From: Ectothiorhodospiraceae bacterium | GTDB lineage: Bacteria; Bacteroidota; Ignavibacteria; SZUA-365; GCA-2699105 | Assembly (NCBI GenBank): GCA_002699105.1 | Contig: PABJ01000015.1 | Coordinates: 1 to 34,203 of the forward strand | Reading direction: 5' to 3' | Length of the DNA stretch: 34,203 nt | Shown here: in pieces, positions 7,710 to 16,771 of the stretch | Layout of the letters: each line of letters opens with the position of its first letter | How positions within the stretch are numbered: position 1 is the stretch's first letter | The notes under the pieces: generated by a model | The model's database searches: none | The model's input: the letters and a program-made list of their open reading frames with translations, nothing else | What the model was told of the DNA's origin: nothing | Position numbers and translations under genes: made by a program

Positions 7710-8729
7710 CTATTTGTTCTTCAGAATTTGAATGCCCCGGATTTCTGTCCGCAGACTCATCGAAGCGATGTGCTCGAGGGTGAGCATGTTGTACCACTTG
7801 AGGTAGTTCGATGCCACAAAGAACCGCGTTTCGTCGTCGCTGACGCCCATTCCGCGAGGAACGTACCCAGCATTGAAGATCTTGATGTACTCGTTCTTCT
7901 CCACATCGTAGACGAGAATACCCTCAACGTCCTTCAATGCATCCTTGTCGTTAATCACAAACGCATATTTGCCGTCGTTCGGGACGAAGATATCGCGCTG
8001 AGTGCCCGTTTTGTGGCGGTCCGGCTCGCACTCTGCAGTGGTTTTATAGGTGTCTGTGCTGATCACCTGGAGCTTATTGGCGTTACTATACGTAATGAAC
8101 GCCTTTGCCTCCGCGGGGCTGCATGCGATGTTTTCCACCTTATCGACAAGGCCCTCAAGCAGCGGAACCGTGCCCATGGTTGCGTAGGTTTCTGTATTGT
8201 AGACGGTGATGGACTTACCTTTTTCGACCACGAAGAGCTTCTTGCCGTCGTGCGAAACCGACATGCTGTTCACGTTATCGCCGACATTGAATTGTGCTAC
8301 CTGCCGATCTTTTTCCGTATCTAGCACGTAGATGCGCAGGGGCTCAGGTTCGTCCGGGCGCTCGGCAACGTACATGCGTTTGCCGTCGGGGGATGCGACC
8401 ATCACGCCGGCGTAGATGCCGCGGCGGTTCACCGGAAGGCGGTGTACATTGATGACTTTGTTCGAGACGATATCGACGACTGATACCGTGATCTCGCCTG
8501 TGTTTGAAACGTACAGCCGGTTCTTCGTCGCGTTGAACGCAATGTAGTCGGGGTTTCTGCCTACCTGAATGCGCTGGATGATTCTGCCCTTTTCCGGGCT
8601 TATAAGCGCAAGGTTGTTCTCCTTGTACAGAGCGGCGTAAACGGTGTAGCTATCATTTTGGGCGTTCGATTTGAAGGATACGAACAAGAATAGCAGTAGA
8701 AATGTTGTTGTAATTAGCGCGTGTCTCAT
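7710..8729 (-). CDS. Secreted YVTN-family beta-propeller protein
   Basis: 339 residues. An N-terminal signal peptide (MRHALITTTFLLLFLFVSFKSNA, cleavage before QND) directs it out of the cytoplasm; there is no lipobox. The mature part is a series of about 40-45-residue blades of YVTN/NHL style: NRLYVSNTGEITVSVVDI, GKRMYVAERP with IYVLDTE, GKKLFVVEKGKSITVYNTE, KAFITYSNANKLQVISTD, GKYAFVIN with ILVYDVE, and TRFFVASNYLKWYN. It ends shortly after the last blade, with no sorting domain, so it is probably periplasmic. Such propellers usually bind partners rather than catalyse; the ligand is unknown. Transcribed alone and divergently from the phosphoesterase gene, with its own terminator. Confidence 0.85.
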   Translation of the reverse strand: MRHALITTTFLLLFLFVSFKSNAQNDSYTVYAALYKENNLALISPEKGRIIQRIQVGRNPDYIAFNATKNRLYVSNTGEITVSVVDIVSNKVINVHRLPVNRRGIYAGVMVASPDGKRMYVAERPDEPEPLRIYVLDTEKDRQVAQFNVGDNVNSMSVSHDGKKLFVVEKGKSITVYNTETYATMGTVPLLEGLVDKVENIACSPAEAKAFITYSNANKLQVISTDTYKTTAECEPDRHKTGTQRDIFVPNDGKYAFVINDKDALKDVEGILVYDVEKNEYIKIFNAGYVPRGMGVSDDETRFFVASNYLKWYNMLTLEHIASMSLRTEIRGIQILKNK

Positions 8730-8774
8730 ACCGGTTCGAAATGGTTAGTGAATGGATGGGTCTCGGATTAAGCA

Positions 8775-8803
8775 ATTGTACCAAAGCATGGACTTGCAAG
8801 CAA
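8775..8803 (-). promoter_or_regulatory. Sigma70-like promoter for the propeller gene
   Basis: On the minus strand, TTGCTT (8798-8803) and TACAAT (8775-8780) are separated by exactly 17 nt, placing a start site about 35-40 nt upstream of the ATG at 8729. The hexamers match 4/6 and 5/6 of the classical consensus. FCB bacteria may use a different consensus, so this is tentative. Confidence 0.35.
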
Positions 8804-8909
8804 GCTCAGATGCAAAAAACTGGCATTGGATGTCCGATTCTTTCCGTATTTCCGGACTGCAACAGAACGCCGTCTCGATCCGTACGTCAAACGAAGTAAA
8901 GATTAACGA

Positions 8910-10112
8910 ATGAGCGCAGTACGTTCCGTGTTTCCACTTATCGTCAGTATCGTCCTTATCGGCATCACCAGCGGGCTATTCATTTACTTGCTCCGCAGGC
9001 TGCACCCCGATTGGTGGACCCATAAACTTGTACGCTGGATCTCCTTTGCTGTTCCTGGCACCGGCTTTGTATGCCTTATTCTGTGGGTCATCGGAACATA
9101 CAACGGCATGCACGGTTTGATCTCGCTTGGCTCTCTGGGAACGATCGGCGTGGTGGTAGTCGGTATCGCCCTTACGCTTTCGCTACCTGTATCGGGACTT
9201 ATGCATGCGATCTCGCGCAAGTCCCGAAAACCGAAAGAGGTACAGGAAAAAATTGCCGAAGACACCTCGCTCGACAGGCGCAGATTTCTCCGCACGGCAT
9301 CGATCATCGTCCCGGTGGCAACGCTCGCAGCGGGTGGCAAGGGCATCATCGAAACGATGGAAACTCCAGGCGTCAAACACATCACGCTGCCTTTTCCCGA
9401 TCTGCCTCCCGGTCTGGACGGGATGAAGATCGCACAGATATCGGACGTCCATATAGGAATCTTCGTGGGCATGGACGATCTGGGGGAGATTCTCGGCATC
9501 GTCCGGAAAGAAAGTCCTGATCTCGTCCTCATGACGGGCGACATCTGCGACGACATGGCCCTTTATGCAGAGGCCCTGAAACTTTCCGCGCAACTCAATC
9601 CGCCACTCGGTACGTACGCATCCATAGGCAACCACGAATACTACCGCGGCATAAGGGACGTGGTCCGCGCGTACGATTCGAATCCCATTCCCCTCCTGCT
9701 CAACGAAGGCGCAGCAATTGAGCGCAATGGCAGTACGCTGTTCGTAGGCGGCGCCGACGATCCGCAATCGCTCGGCACTCCCCCGGAAGGTTTTTTCGAT
9801 CGCTCCATCGAACGTTCGATGCGTGATGCGCCTTCCGATAGCTTCAAACTCCTGATGAGTCACCGCCCGGATGTCTTTCCGACGTCCGAACGCCTCGGAA
9901 TGAATCTCACTCTATCGGGACATACCCACGGCGGGCAGATGGGCTTTAACGGCAGGAGTATGCTCGAGTTCATCTCGGAGACGAAGTACATGTGGGGACA
10001 TTACAAGATTGGCGATAGCCAGCTCTACACCACAGCGGGTGCAGGCCAGTGGTTCCCGTTCCGCCTTGGGTGCCCCATGGAAATCCCCATCATCACACTC
10101 AAACGCGGTTAA
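8910..10112 (+). CDS. Membrane-anchored metallophosphoesterase (YkuE-like)
   Basis: 400 residues. Hydrophobic segments at about 8-28, 44-62 and 73-92 are followed by a basic linker, then DRRRFLRTAS (residues 122-131) ahead of a fourth hydrophobic stretch (~131-143), which looks like an internal twin-arginine signal. The C-terminal ~230 residues are a calcineurin-like dinuclear-metal phosphoesterase: ISDVHIG (D179, H181), TGDICDD (D211), GNHEYYRG (N241, H242), SHRPD and GHTHGGQMG. All metal ligands are present. Family members act on phosphoesters at or outside the membrane, including UDP-diacylglucosamine-type lipids in some relatives; the substrate here is not deducible. The catalytic domain is probably on the outer face if the RR segment is used. 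It stands as a single gene. Confidence 0.9.
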   Translation: MSAVRSVFPLIVSIVLIGITSGLFIYLLRRLHPDWWTHKLVRWISFAVPGTGFVCLILWVIGTYNGMHGLISLGSLGTIGVVVVGIALTLSLPVSGLMHAISRKSRKPKEVQEKIAEDTSLDRRRFLRTASIIVPVATLAAGGKGIIETMETPGVKHITLPFPDLPPGLDGMKIAQISDVHIGIFVGMDDLGEILGIVRKESPDLVLMTGDICDDMALYAEALKLSAQLNPPLGTYASIGNHEYYRGIRDVVRAYDSNPIPLLLNEGAAIERNGSTLFVGGADDPQSLGTPPEGFFDRSIERSMRDAPSDSFKLLMSHRPDVFPTSERLGMNLTLSGHTHGGQMGFNGRSMLEFISETKYMWGHYKIGDSQLYTTAGAGQWFPFRLGCPMEIPIITLKRG

Positions 10113-10491
10113 AAAATCCCGCCATATCGGCAACTCCCCGGCTCAAATCTGCATAGCGGTTTGGGCCTCATTCTCTGTAAATGTTTCATCCGTTTCGACA
10201 TTTCCCTTTCTATTGTATCGTTCAGGTGCGTAGATTGAAATGCAATTGATGGGTAGCCGACATGTTTTTCCTCGTTATTTGCTTGAAAATAAGCAAGTTA
10301 TGGCATACATTTAACGTGGATTAGTAACAGAGAATCGCTATCCCATATTCATTCATTCGATTAGCCCTCAATACATCGGACGAACGAGTACAATTTGAAC
10401 GCGGCCCTCAACTCGCAACAACGAGTTGTGAGCCTGTTCTGCAATAGAGTCGAATACAAGACGAATGTTATACACTTCAACAGGTCAGACG
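10113..10491. other. Intergenic region / long leader of the giant surface protein
   Basis: A 379-nt gap without a recognisable gene. It contains a small inverted repeat (TTGCTTGAAAATAAGCAA, ~10279-10296), a promoter-like pair (10283-10311) overlapping it, and an imperfect hairpin at 10407-10432 (CTCAACTCG pairing with CGAGTTGTGAG) about 60 nt before the ATG. No clear terminator follows the phosphoesterase gene. Confidence 0.5.
10283..10311 (+). promoter_or_regulatory. Candidate promoter for the giant surface protein
   Basis: TTGAAA (10283-10288) and TACATT (10306-10311) are 17 nt apart. This would give an untranslated leader of about 175 nt containing the hairpin at 10407-10432. Consensus match is moderate and the -35 overlaps an inverted repeat. 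Confidence 0.3.
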
Positions 10492-13400
10492 ATGAAAGCT
10501 ATTGTCACAGCTTCATTCACTTTGATGATCGCAGCGGCGATTGTCCTCGGTAGTGCGCAGGCGGAGGCCGGCATTCCCGGGAAAATGAACGCCGCTCCCG
10601 GAATACCTTCAGTAGAATCCGAACTGGTCTTTACCGAAAACAACGGAAGGATATTCGATACCGACGGCAATCCCCGTCCGGATATTCTTTTCACCGCCGG
10701 TAATGGCGATGTCCGCTTGTTCTTCCGTGACGAGGGTTTGAGCTACGTGTTCACGCGGCTCGTCGAAAACGGCGCGGGTGCGCTTCAGATCAATCCGCTT
10801 GATCCTGCGAGCAGGGACTTGAAGATTGCCAAGTCGCTCTCCGCCTACCGGATGGATATGCAGCTAATCGGTATGAACCAGGATGTGCGCGTCGTTGCTG
10901 AGGATGAGACCGAGACCGCCATCCGCCACCTCGGACAGGATGCAGTAGCAGGTTCGTTCCGGAAGATCCGTTATGAAAACGTGTACGACCGCATCGACAT
11001 GGTGTTCTATACGAACGGCAGCACGGTCAAGTATGATTTCATCGTCAAGCCTGGCGGAAAGATCTCCGATATCAAGCTTCGCTATGTCGGAGCAGAATCC
11101 ATGCATGTGAACGGCTCGGGTGAACTTCGCGTCATGAACCCGCTTGGCGAACTCACGGAAATGGAGCCGGTAAGTTTCACACAACCGATAGGCGGAACAA
11201 TGTCCGCAGCGCCGGACGCCCGTCTTACGACGCGCTACGAATTGGACGGCGACATCGTCACATTCCGCGTGGACGGATACGTGCCTGGTTCGACGCTGGT
11301 CATCGATCCGAACTTGCAGTGGTCGACCTTCTACGGCGGCAGCGGCGATGAACGTGCAACAGGCGTCGCGACCGATATCGCAGGGAACGTATTCGCGACA
11401 GGCTACACATCGAGCATCAACTTCCCGACCGTTTCTGGTACGCAAGTCACTAACGCCGGCAACATCGATGCATTCGTCATGAAGATTAACTCCGCCGGGA
11501 ACACCGTGAATTGGGCAACATATTATGGCGGCGGAGATTCAGATTTTGGCGCGAGGATCGCGCTCGATCAGTCCGGAAATGTTATCGTCGTCGGAACGAC
11601 TGCCAGCACGAATTTCCCGATCACCGGAAACGCGCATCAGTCGACGAAGTCGAATAACCAGGATGCTTTTGTCGTGAAGCTCAACGGCAACGGTGTGCCG
11701 ATATGGTCGACGTACTTCGGCGGCAACGGCACGGATCAGGGGAAGGGTATTTCCACCGATGCCGCAGGCAACATTTTTATCGCCGGTCAAACTGCAAGCT
11801 CCAACCTGGCCGGTACAGCCGGAAAGTTTCAATCCACATTCGGCGGCGGAACGATCGATGGATTTGCATCGAAGTTCAGCGCGGCGGGTGTCCTCTCCTG
11901 GACGACCTACCTCGGCGGAGGCGCCTCCGATGAAGCAGCCGATATCGCCACTGCAACGAACGGCGATCTCTACGTCGGCGGGACAACATTCAGCTCGAAC
12001 TTCCCGGCAGGAGGCTTCCAGCCGAACCGTCCCGGCAACGCTGACGGTTTCCTGACAAGACTTGATTCTGCAGGCGCAGATACGACGTGGAGTACGTACT
12101 TCGGCGGTTCGGATGAGGACCGGGTTTATGGCGTCGCTGTAAACACATCCGGCGATGTGTTCATCGCGGGAGAGTCCAACAGTACGAATCTCCCCGTTGT
12201 CACAAACTCGTACCGTCCATTCCCACTCGGCACCGATGCTTTCGTCGCCAAGTTTAACGCGACAGGTATGAGGACTTACGGCAGCTTCCTCGGCGGTTCG
12301 TTCACGGACTATGCCTCGGACGTTCATGCCAGCTCAGGCAACAGCGTGACAATCGTTGGTGTGACGGGAAGCTCGAACTTTCCCACAGTCCAGATTCCGA
12401 TTCAATCGAATATTTCTGGACCGACCGACGGCTTTATTGCGAAGTTCCACATCAAGGATCCGTCGCAGGGTACATATCTCGGCGGCAAAGCCGATAGCCT
12501 GGTGCTCTCGACATTCTTCGGCGGTACGACGGCAGACGAGTTCCTTTCCGTCGTGATGATGGAATCTGGTAATATCATCGCGGGCGGTCTATCGAACAGT
12601 TCATCGATCCCCAGAACCGGTACGATGTACCAGTTTTCGAATAACGGCGTGACCGACGCGATCATCGCCAAAGTGTGCGATATCGATCCGTACATCACAC
12701 CTGCAGGCGACTTCATCATTTGCCTCGGAGACAGCATCGTACTTGATGCAGGTCCGAATTACGCCAGCTATAAGTGGTACCCTAACGGGGAAACAACCCG
12801 CCGGATTACCGTTACCGCAACCGGCAATTACTACGTAGAATGCACAGATGCGAACGGCTGCTTCGGTACCTCGCGCGATACGGTAAAACTCGTCGTGACG
12901 AACCCGCCATTGGTGAACGTACAGCAGGATACCGTGATATGCTCGAATCAGCAGGTTGTACTGCGTGCCTATGTCACAGGCGGAAGCCCGCCGTACACAT
13001 ACGCCTGGACGCCCTCAGCAGGTCTATCCGATCCGAACATCCAGGCACCGACTGCATCTCCGAACAGCACAACGACCTACGTCTGTACCGTTACGGACAC
13101 GGTTGGATGTATCGGTATTGATTCTGCGACAGTGACCGTAAATCCAGTCTCAATCGCAAATGCAGGTCCTGATACGACGGTATGCTTCGGCACCCCGGTC
13201 ACAATCGGAACGCCTGCAATCGGCGGTGTGACGTACTCCTGGTCGCCGGGCACGTACCTCAACGCGACGAATGTCGCGCAGCCTGTTTCATCGCCAAAGA
13301 CGACGACAACCTACGTTGTCTCCGCGACGAACGGATTTGGCTGCGTCACGCACGATACGGTCGTGGTCACGGCAGAACCGAACGTAAACATTACTGCAGG

Positions 13401-16400
13401 CGGACCCACGAACATCTGTCAAGGCGACTCGGTCGTCCTTGATGCTGGTGCTGGGTACGTCGCCTACCTCTGGTCGACCGGCGCAGCTACCCGAACGATC
13501 AAGGTTGGTTCATCAGGGAATTACAAAGTAGCAGCCACCGATGGAAACGGCTGTACAGGCGAGGATTCTATCGATGTATTGGTGAATCCACTCCCCGTCG
13601 CGGACGCAGGACCTGAGGTTCAGGTCTGCCAGGGCGATACGACCGTCATCGGTACGGCTTCGATCCCCGGCCTGACGTATCTCTGGTCGCCGTTCCAAAG
13701 CATCAGCAACCCCACTCTGGCTCAGCCGGAAGTATGGCCGATGAAGACTACCACGTACAAAGTGCGCGTACAAAGCGGCCCTGGTTGCGAGAAGTACGAT
13801 AGCGTCGTTGTCCGCGTCTTCCCCGAGGTGAACATCACACCTGCCGTGCAGGTGAATCTCTGTCTCGGCGATACGCTGACACTCGACGCAGGCCCAGGCT
13901 TCCTGAGCTATGAGTGGTTCCGCGGCGATACGCTTGGTGTGCCGCTTGGCACGAACCAGACCCAGGATGTCTACATCGGTTCTGTGTACACTGTGCGCGT
14001 TACCGACACGAACGGTTGTACCGGTATCGATTTTGTGAATGTCCGCTCCGGGACGGCACCGTTGCGCGCAGAGGCAGGCGGTCCGAAGTTCGTCTGTAAG
14101 AACATCCCCGTCACTCTGGGCGGCGATGCGAATGGCAACAATGTCGCTCGCGGCGGTGTACCTCCTTACGACTATGATTGGACACCGATCGCCGGACTCG
14201 ATAATCCTTCGAGACCGAACCCGGTTGCCACCCCCGACACGACAACGACGTATGTTTTGAAGGTCACCGATCAGTACGGCTGTGTTGCCTACGATCAGGT
14301 AACGGTCTTCATCACATCGACGAACCTTCCGCAGGCCGTTGCCGGTCCGGACGTTGGAATCTGTATCGGCGAAAGCATTGTCATCGGCGACTCTGCTATC
14401 GGAGGCTCGCCGCCGTTCAGTTATCTCTGGGAACCCTCGCAAGGGATCTGGGCAACCTCCCCGCATCCGGAAGTGTCGCCGACGACGACAACCACATACG
14501 TGGTCACAGTAACCGACCGCTTCGGATGTATCAGTAAGGACAGCGTGAAGGTTACGGTGAATCCGCTTCCATCTGTCGCGATCAACGCCAACGGTCCGCG
14601 GTCATTCTGCCGCGGCGGCAGCGTCACTCTGAGCGCAACGCCGGGCTTCGCGAAGTACTTCTGGAGCGACGGTCGCGAAACGCAGGATATCGTCGTTACC
14701 GAACCGGGTGCGTATTTCGTCACCGTAACGGATGCCAACGGCTGCCAGGCAACATCAATGTCGCTCGGTGTCACAGTCACTGCACTTCCGAAGCCGCGTA
14801 TCACTCCGCAAGGACCGACAACCTTCTGTGAGGGCGGTACGGTGAAACTCGTCGCCGAAAACGGCTTCCAGGAATACGCCTGGAACACTGGCGAGACGAC
14901 GCGCATCATCGAGGTCTATCAGGACGGTCCGTACTGGGTCTCAGTACGAAACAGCCAGGGTTGCTGGGGTTCGTCCGATCCTGTTCGCATCACTGTGAAC
15001 AAAAAGCCTGAGGTCGAGATTATGCCCGAAGGCCCGACGACATTCTGTCCGGGTGAACAGGTAACGCTCGATGCCGGTGTATTCAGTTCATACAAGTGGT
15101 CGAACAACGCAACGACCCGTAAAATCACCGTGTCGCAGAACGGCACGTTCACTGTCGAAGTAACGAACGCCGAAGGCTGCAAGTCGGTCTCCGCTCCGGT
15201 TACCGTGACAGTGAGAGAGCAGCTGAATCCCGTCATCATTCCAGCAGGACCTGTTACCATCTGCGCAGGCGATGAAGTCATCCTCGATGCCGGGGAAGGC
15301 TACGGTCAGTACAAATGGAACACCGGCGATACAACACGCCGCATAACTGTCACAACGGCCGGATCCTACTTCTGCGATGTCAGTTCGTTCGGCTGCGAAG
15401 GCACGACCCCTGCGACGACAGTCAACGTGGTTCCGAATCCGCTGCCGGTTATCACGGCGAACGGTCCGCTCGAGTTCTGCCGCGGAAGTTCGGTAACGCT
15501 CGATGCCGGCGATGGGTATTCAAACTACCTCTGGTCGACCGGTGCGACAACGCGCCGTATCACAGTCGGCGAAGGCGGTTTCTATTCCGTCACGGTTGAA
15601 AATGCCAACGGCTGTGCGGCCACTTCGGAAGAAGTCCAGATAACGGTTTTCGAAAATCCGAAACCGAATATCGCCTCTGCCGGACCGACAGAAATCTGCT
15701 TCGGCAAGAGCGTGACGCTTACCACTGGACCAGGCTTCGAAAGCTACTTGTGGTCGAACGGTAAAACCACGCCTTCAATCGTCGTATCGGAAGCGGGTAA
15801 CTATTCCGTTCGCGTGACCGATAAAAACGGCTGTATCGGCGAATCCGATGCGATACGCATTACCGTGCTGCAGGCCTTCACTGCCCGTATCACCGCAGAG
15901 CGGGAAACCGAATTCTGCTTCGGCGACAGTACCATTCTCGACGCCGGTGCCGGCTACGTGAAATACGAATGGTCCAACGGCGCGAAGACCCGCAAGATTA
16001 CCGTGAAGAATACAGGCACGTACTGGTGTACGGTGACGAATTCCGCAGGCTGTATCGCGATCACTCCGCCCGTCACGACGACAGAGTATTCGAAGCCGCG
16101 CCAGCCGGGTATCACCCAAATCGGCATGGTGCTGCACGTAACGCCGCCAGCCGAGAGCTACCAGTGGTTCCTTAATGGACAGGAGATACCGGGCGCAACG
16201 CAGGTAACGTACACGCCGACCGAGGATGGGACCTATTCGGTTCGCACATTCGATCGGAACGGGTGCGGAGCCGAGTCGCCGCCGTATATCTATAGTACGG
16301 TGGATGTGGCCGGACCGCAGTCGGCAGCTGCAAGCTTCAATGTGTTCCCCGATCCGAACACCGGTTCGTTTACATTCGAAGCATACTTCGAGAAGACAAC

Positions 16401-16578
16401 CCCGGTGACCGCGAACGTTACGAACATGCTCGGAAGTTCGGTGACAGTCATCGACGAGAAATCGGTTCAAGGATCGTTCCGCAAACAGGTATCGATCCAT
16501 GAGCTTCCGCCCGGAATGTACTTCCTGCACGTCCACGCAGGCGAGAATCACTGGGTGCGAAAGATCGTCCGTCAGTAA
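10492..16578 (+). CDS. Giant T9SS-exported SBBP-propeller / Ig-like repeat surface protein
   Basis: About 2,028 residues from the ATG at 10492. An in-frame ATG at 10465 would add nine residues, but 10492 gives a proper signal peptide (MKAIVTASFTLMIAAAIVLG, cleavage near AEA). Order: an N-terminal domain opening with FTENNGRIFDTDGN (DUF7948-like in my recollection); a propeller of seven SBBP blades (~11308-12690), each with a Y/F/L-GG core such as FYGGSGDE, YYGGGDSD, YFGGNGTD, YLGGGASD, YFGGSDED, FLGGSFTD and FFGGTTAD; then 15 full tandem Ig-like modules plus one degenerate module; and a C-terminal type-A sorting domain (~residues 1949-2028: FNVFPDPNTGSF, NMLGSS, LPPGMYFLHV, KIVRQ). The protein should cross the outer membrane by the type IX system and be surface-anchored or released. 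It probably serves adhesion or matrix roles; no enzyme domain is seen. Confidence 0.93.
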   Translation: MKAIVTASFTLMIAAAIVLGSAQAEAGIPGKMNAAPGIPSVESELVFTENNGRIFDTDGNPRPDILFTAGNGDVRLFFRDEGLSYVFTRLVENGAGALQINPLDPASRDLKIAKSLSAYRMDMQLIGMNQDVRVVAEDETETAIRHLGQDAVAGSFRKIRYENVYDRIDMVFYTNGSTVKYDFIVKPGGKISDIKLRYVGAESMHVNGSGELRVMNPLGELTEMEPVSFTQPIGGTMSAAPDARLTTRYELDGDIVTFRVDGYVPGSTLVIDPNLQWSTFYGGSGDERATGVATDIAGNVFATGYTSSINFPTVSGTQVTNAGNIDAFVMKINSAGNTVNWATYYGGGDSDFGARIALDQSGNVIVVGTTASTNFPITGNAHQSTKSNNQDAFVVKLNGNGVPIWSTYFGGNGTDQGKGISTDAAGNIFIAGQTASSNLAGTAGKFQSTFGGGTIDGFASKFSAAGVLSWTTYLGGGASDEAADIATATNGDLYVGGTTFSSNFPAGGFQPNRPGNADGFLTRLDSAGADTTWSTYFGGSDEDRVYGVAVNTSGDVFIAGESNSTNLPVVTNSYRPFPLGTDAFVAKFNATGMRTYGSFLGGSFTDYASDVHASSGNSVTIVGVTGSSNFPTVQIPIQSNISGPTDGFIAKFHIKDPSQGTYLGGKADSLVLSTFFGGTTADEFLSVVMMESGNIIAGGLSNSSSIPRTGTMYQFSNNGVTDAIIAKVCDIDPYITPAGDFIICLGDSIVLDAGPNYASYKWYPNGETTRRITVTATGNYYVECTDANGCFGTSRDTVKLVVTNPPLVNVQQDTVICSNQQVVLRAYVTGGSPPYTYAWTPSAGLSDPNIQAPTASPNSTTTYVCTVTDTVGCIGIDSATVTVNPVSIANAGPDTTVCFGTPVTIGTPAIGGVTYSWSPGTYLNATNVAQPVSSPKTTTTYVVSATNGFGCVTHDTVVVTAEPNVNITAGGPTNICQGDSVVLDAGAGYVAYLWSTGAATRTIKVGSSGNYKVAATDGNGCTGEDSIDVLVNPLPVADAGPEVQVCQGDTTVIGTASIPGLTYLWSPFQSISNPTLAQPEVWPMKTTTYKVRVQSGPGCEKYDSVVVRVFPEVNITPAVQVNLCLGDTLTLDAGPGFLSYEWFRGDTLGVPLGTNQTQDVYIGSVYTVRVTDTNGCTGIDFVNVRSGTAPLRAEAGGPKFVCKNIPVTLGGDANGNNVARGGVPPYDYDWTPIAGLDNPSRPNPVATPDTTTTYVLKVTDQYGCVAYDQVTVFITSTNLPQAVAGPDVGICIGESIVIGDSAIGGSPPFSYLWEPSQGIWATSPHPEVSPTTTTTYVVTVTDRFGCISKDSVKVTVNPLPSVAINANGPRSFCRGGSVTLSATPGFAKYFWSDGRETQDIVVTEPGAYFVTVTDANGCQATSMSLGVTVTALPKPRITPQGPTTFCEGGTVKLVAENGFQEYAWNTGETTRIIEVYQDGPYWVSVRNSQGCWGSSDPVRITVNKKPEVEIMPEGPTTFCPGEQVTLDAGVFSSYKWSNNATTRKITVSQNGTFTVEVTNAEGCKSVSAPVTVTVREQLNPVIIPAGPVTICAGDEVILDAGEGYGQYKWNTGDTTRRITVTTAGSYFCDVSSFGCEGTTPATTVNVVPNPLPVITANGPLEFCRGSSVTLDAGDGYSNYLWSTGATTRRITVGEGGFYSVTVENANGCAATSEEVQITVFENPKPNIASAGPTEICFGKSVTLTTGPGFESYLWSNGKTTPSIVVSEAGNYSVRVTDKNGCIGESDAIRITVLQAFTARITAERETEFCFGDSTILDAGAGYVKYEWSNGAKTRKITVKNTGTYWCTVTNSAGCIAITPPVTTTEYSKPRQPGITQIGMVLHVTPPAESYQWFLNGQEIPGATQVTYTPTEDGTYSVRTFDRNGCGAESPPYIYSTVDVAGPQSAAASFNVFPDPNTGSFTFEAYFEKTTPVTANVTNMLGSSVTVIDEKSVQGSFRKQVSIHELPPGMYFLHVHAGENHWVRKIVRQ
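12685..16310 (+). repeat. Tandem array of 15-16 Ig-like modules (~70-90 residues each)
   Basis: Two module types. Type A has GP-x-x-F/I-C-x-G-x-x-V-x-L-D-A-G, then Y-x-W-S-x-G-x-x-T-R-x-I and a final N-G-C. Type B has AGPD, then V-C-x-G-x-x-V-x-I-G, GGSPPY, a TTTTYVVTV segment and a final F-G-C. Order by eye: A B B A B A B B, then seven A in a row, then a last degenerate module lacking the first Cys. Each full module has one Cys near its start and one in the terminal GC, so one intra-module disulfide is plausible. Short identical DNA stretches between modules (for example TACCTCTGGTCGACCGG near 13466 and 15525) point to expansion by duplication. Confidence 0.85.
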
Positions 16579-16605
16579 CCGACACTCCCGTTTTGTGTCT
16601 ACCTG

Positions 16606-16633
16606 CCAGCCGCCTTATGGCGGCTGGTTTTTT
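16606..16633 (+). terminator. Rho-independent terminator of the giant surface gene
   Basis: Perfect 9-bp stem CCAGCCGCC (16606-16614) with GGCGGCTGG (16619-16627), TTAT loop and six T. The preceding TTTTGTGTCTACCTGCC and the same stem recur at 18104-18140, so this terminator belongs to the duplicated block. Confidence 0.9.
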
Positions 16634-16719
16634 ATTTCGTACTTCTGTTGAGATGGACTAGGTAAAGACCTATCTTTTTAGGATGGTGAGATACCGCACA
16701 GCCGGCAGTTCTATCCGCG

Positions 16720-16771
16720 GCGCATGTAACTCGAATACTTGATATATATTCTCTGCCACGAGGATAACTTT
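16720..16771 (+). promoter_or_regulatory. Conserved leader of first tandem T9SS protein
   Basis: Nearly identical to 18238-18289: CTCGAATACTTGATATATAT, then CTCTGCCACGAGGATAAC, then the ATG. It includes a GAGG ribosome-binding site at 16760-16763. Conservation right up to the start in both copies suggests a shared 5' leader or promoter and shared regulation. Confidence 0.55.

Noticed and set aside
10465-10491. ATG at 10465 as start of the giant protein
   Set aside because: The ATG at 10492 begins a standard signal peptide; the extra nine residues would place polar residues before it and have no better ribosome-binding site.
13513-14466. 317-codon minus-strand frame and other long antisense frames within 10864-16551
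   Set aside because: Antisense to the Ig-like repeat gene; Arg- and His-rich with no motifs, explained by codon bias of the real gene.
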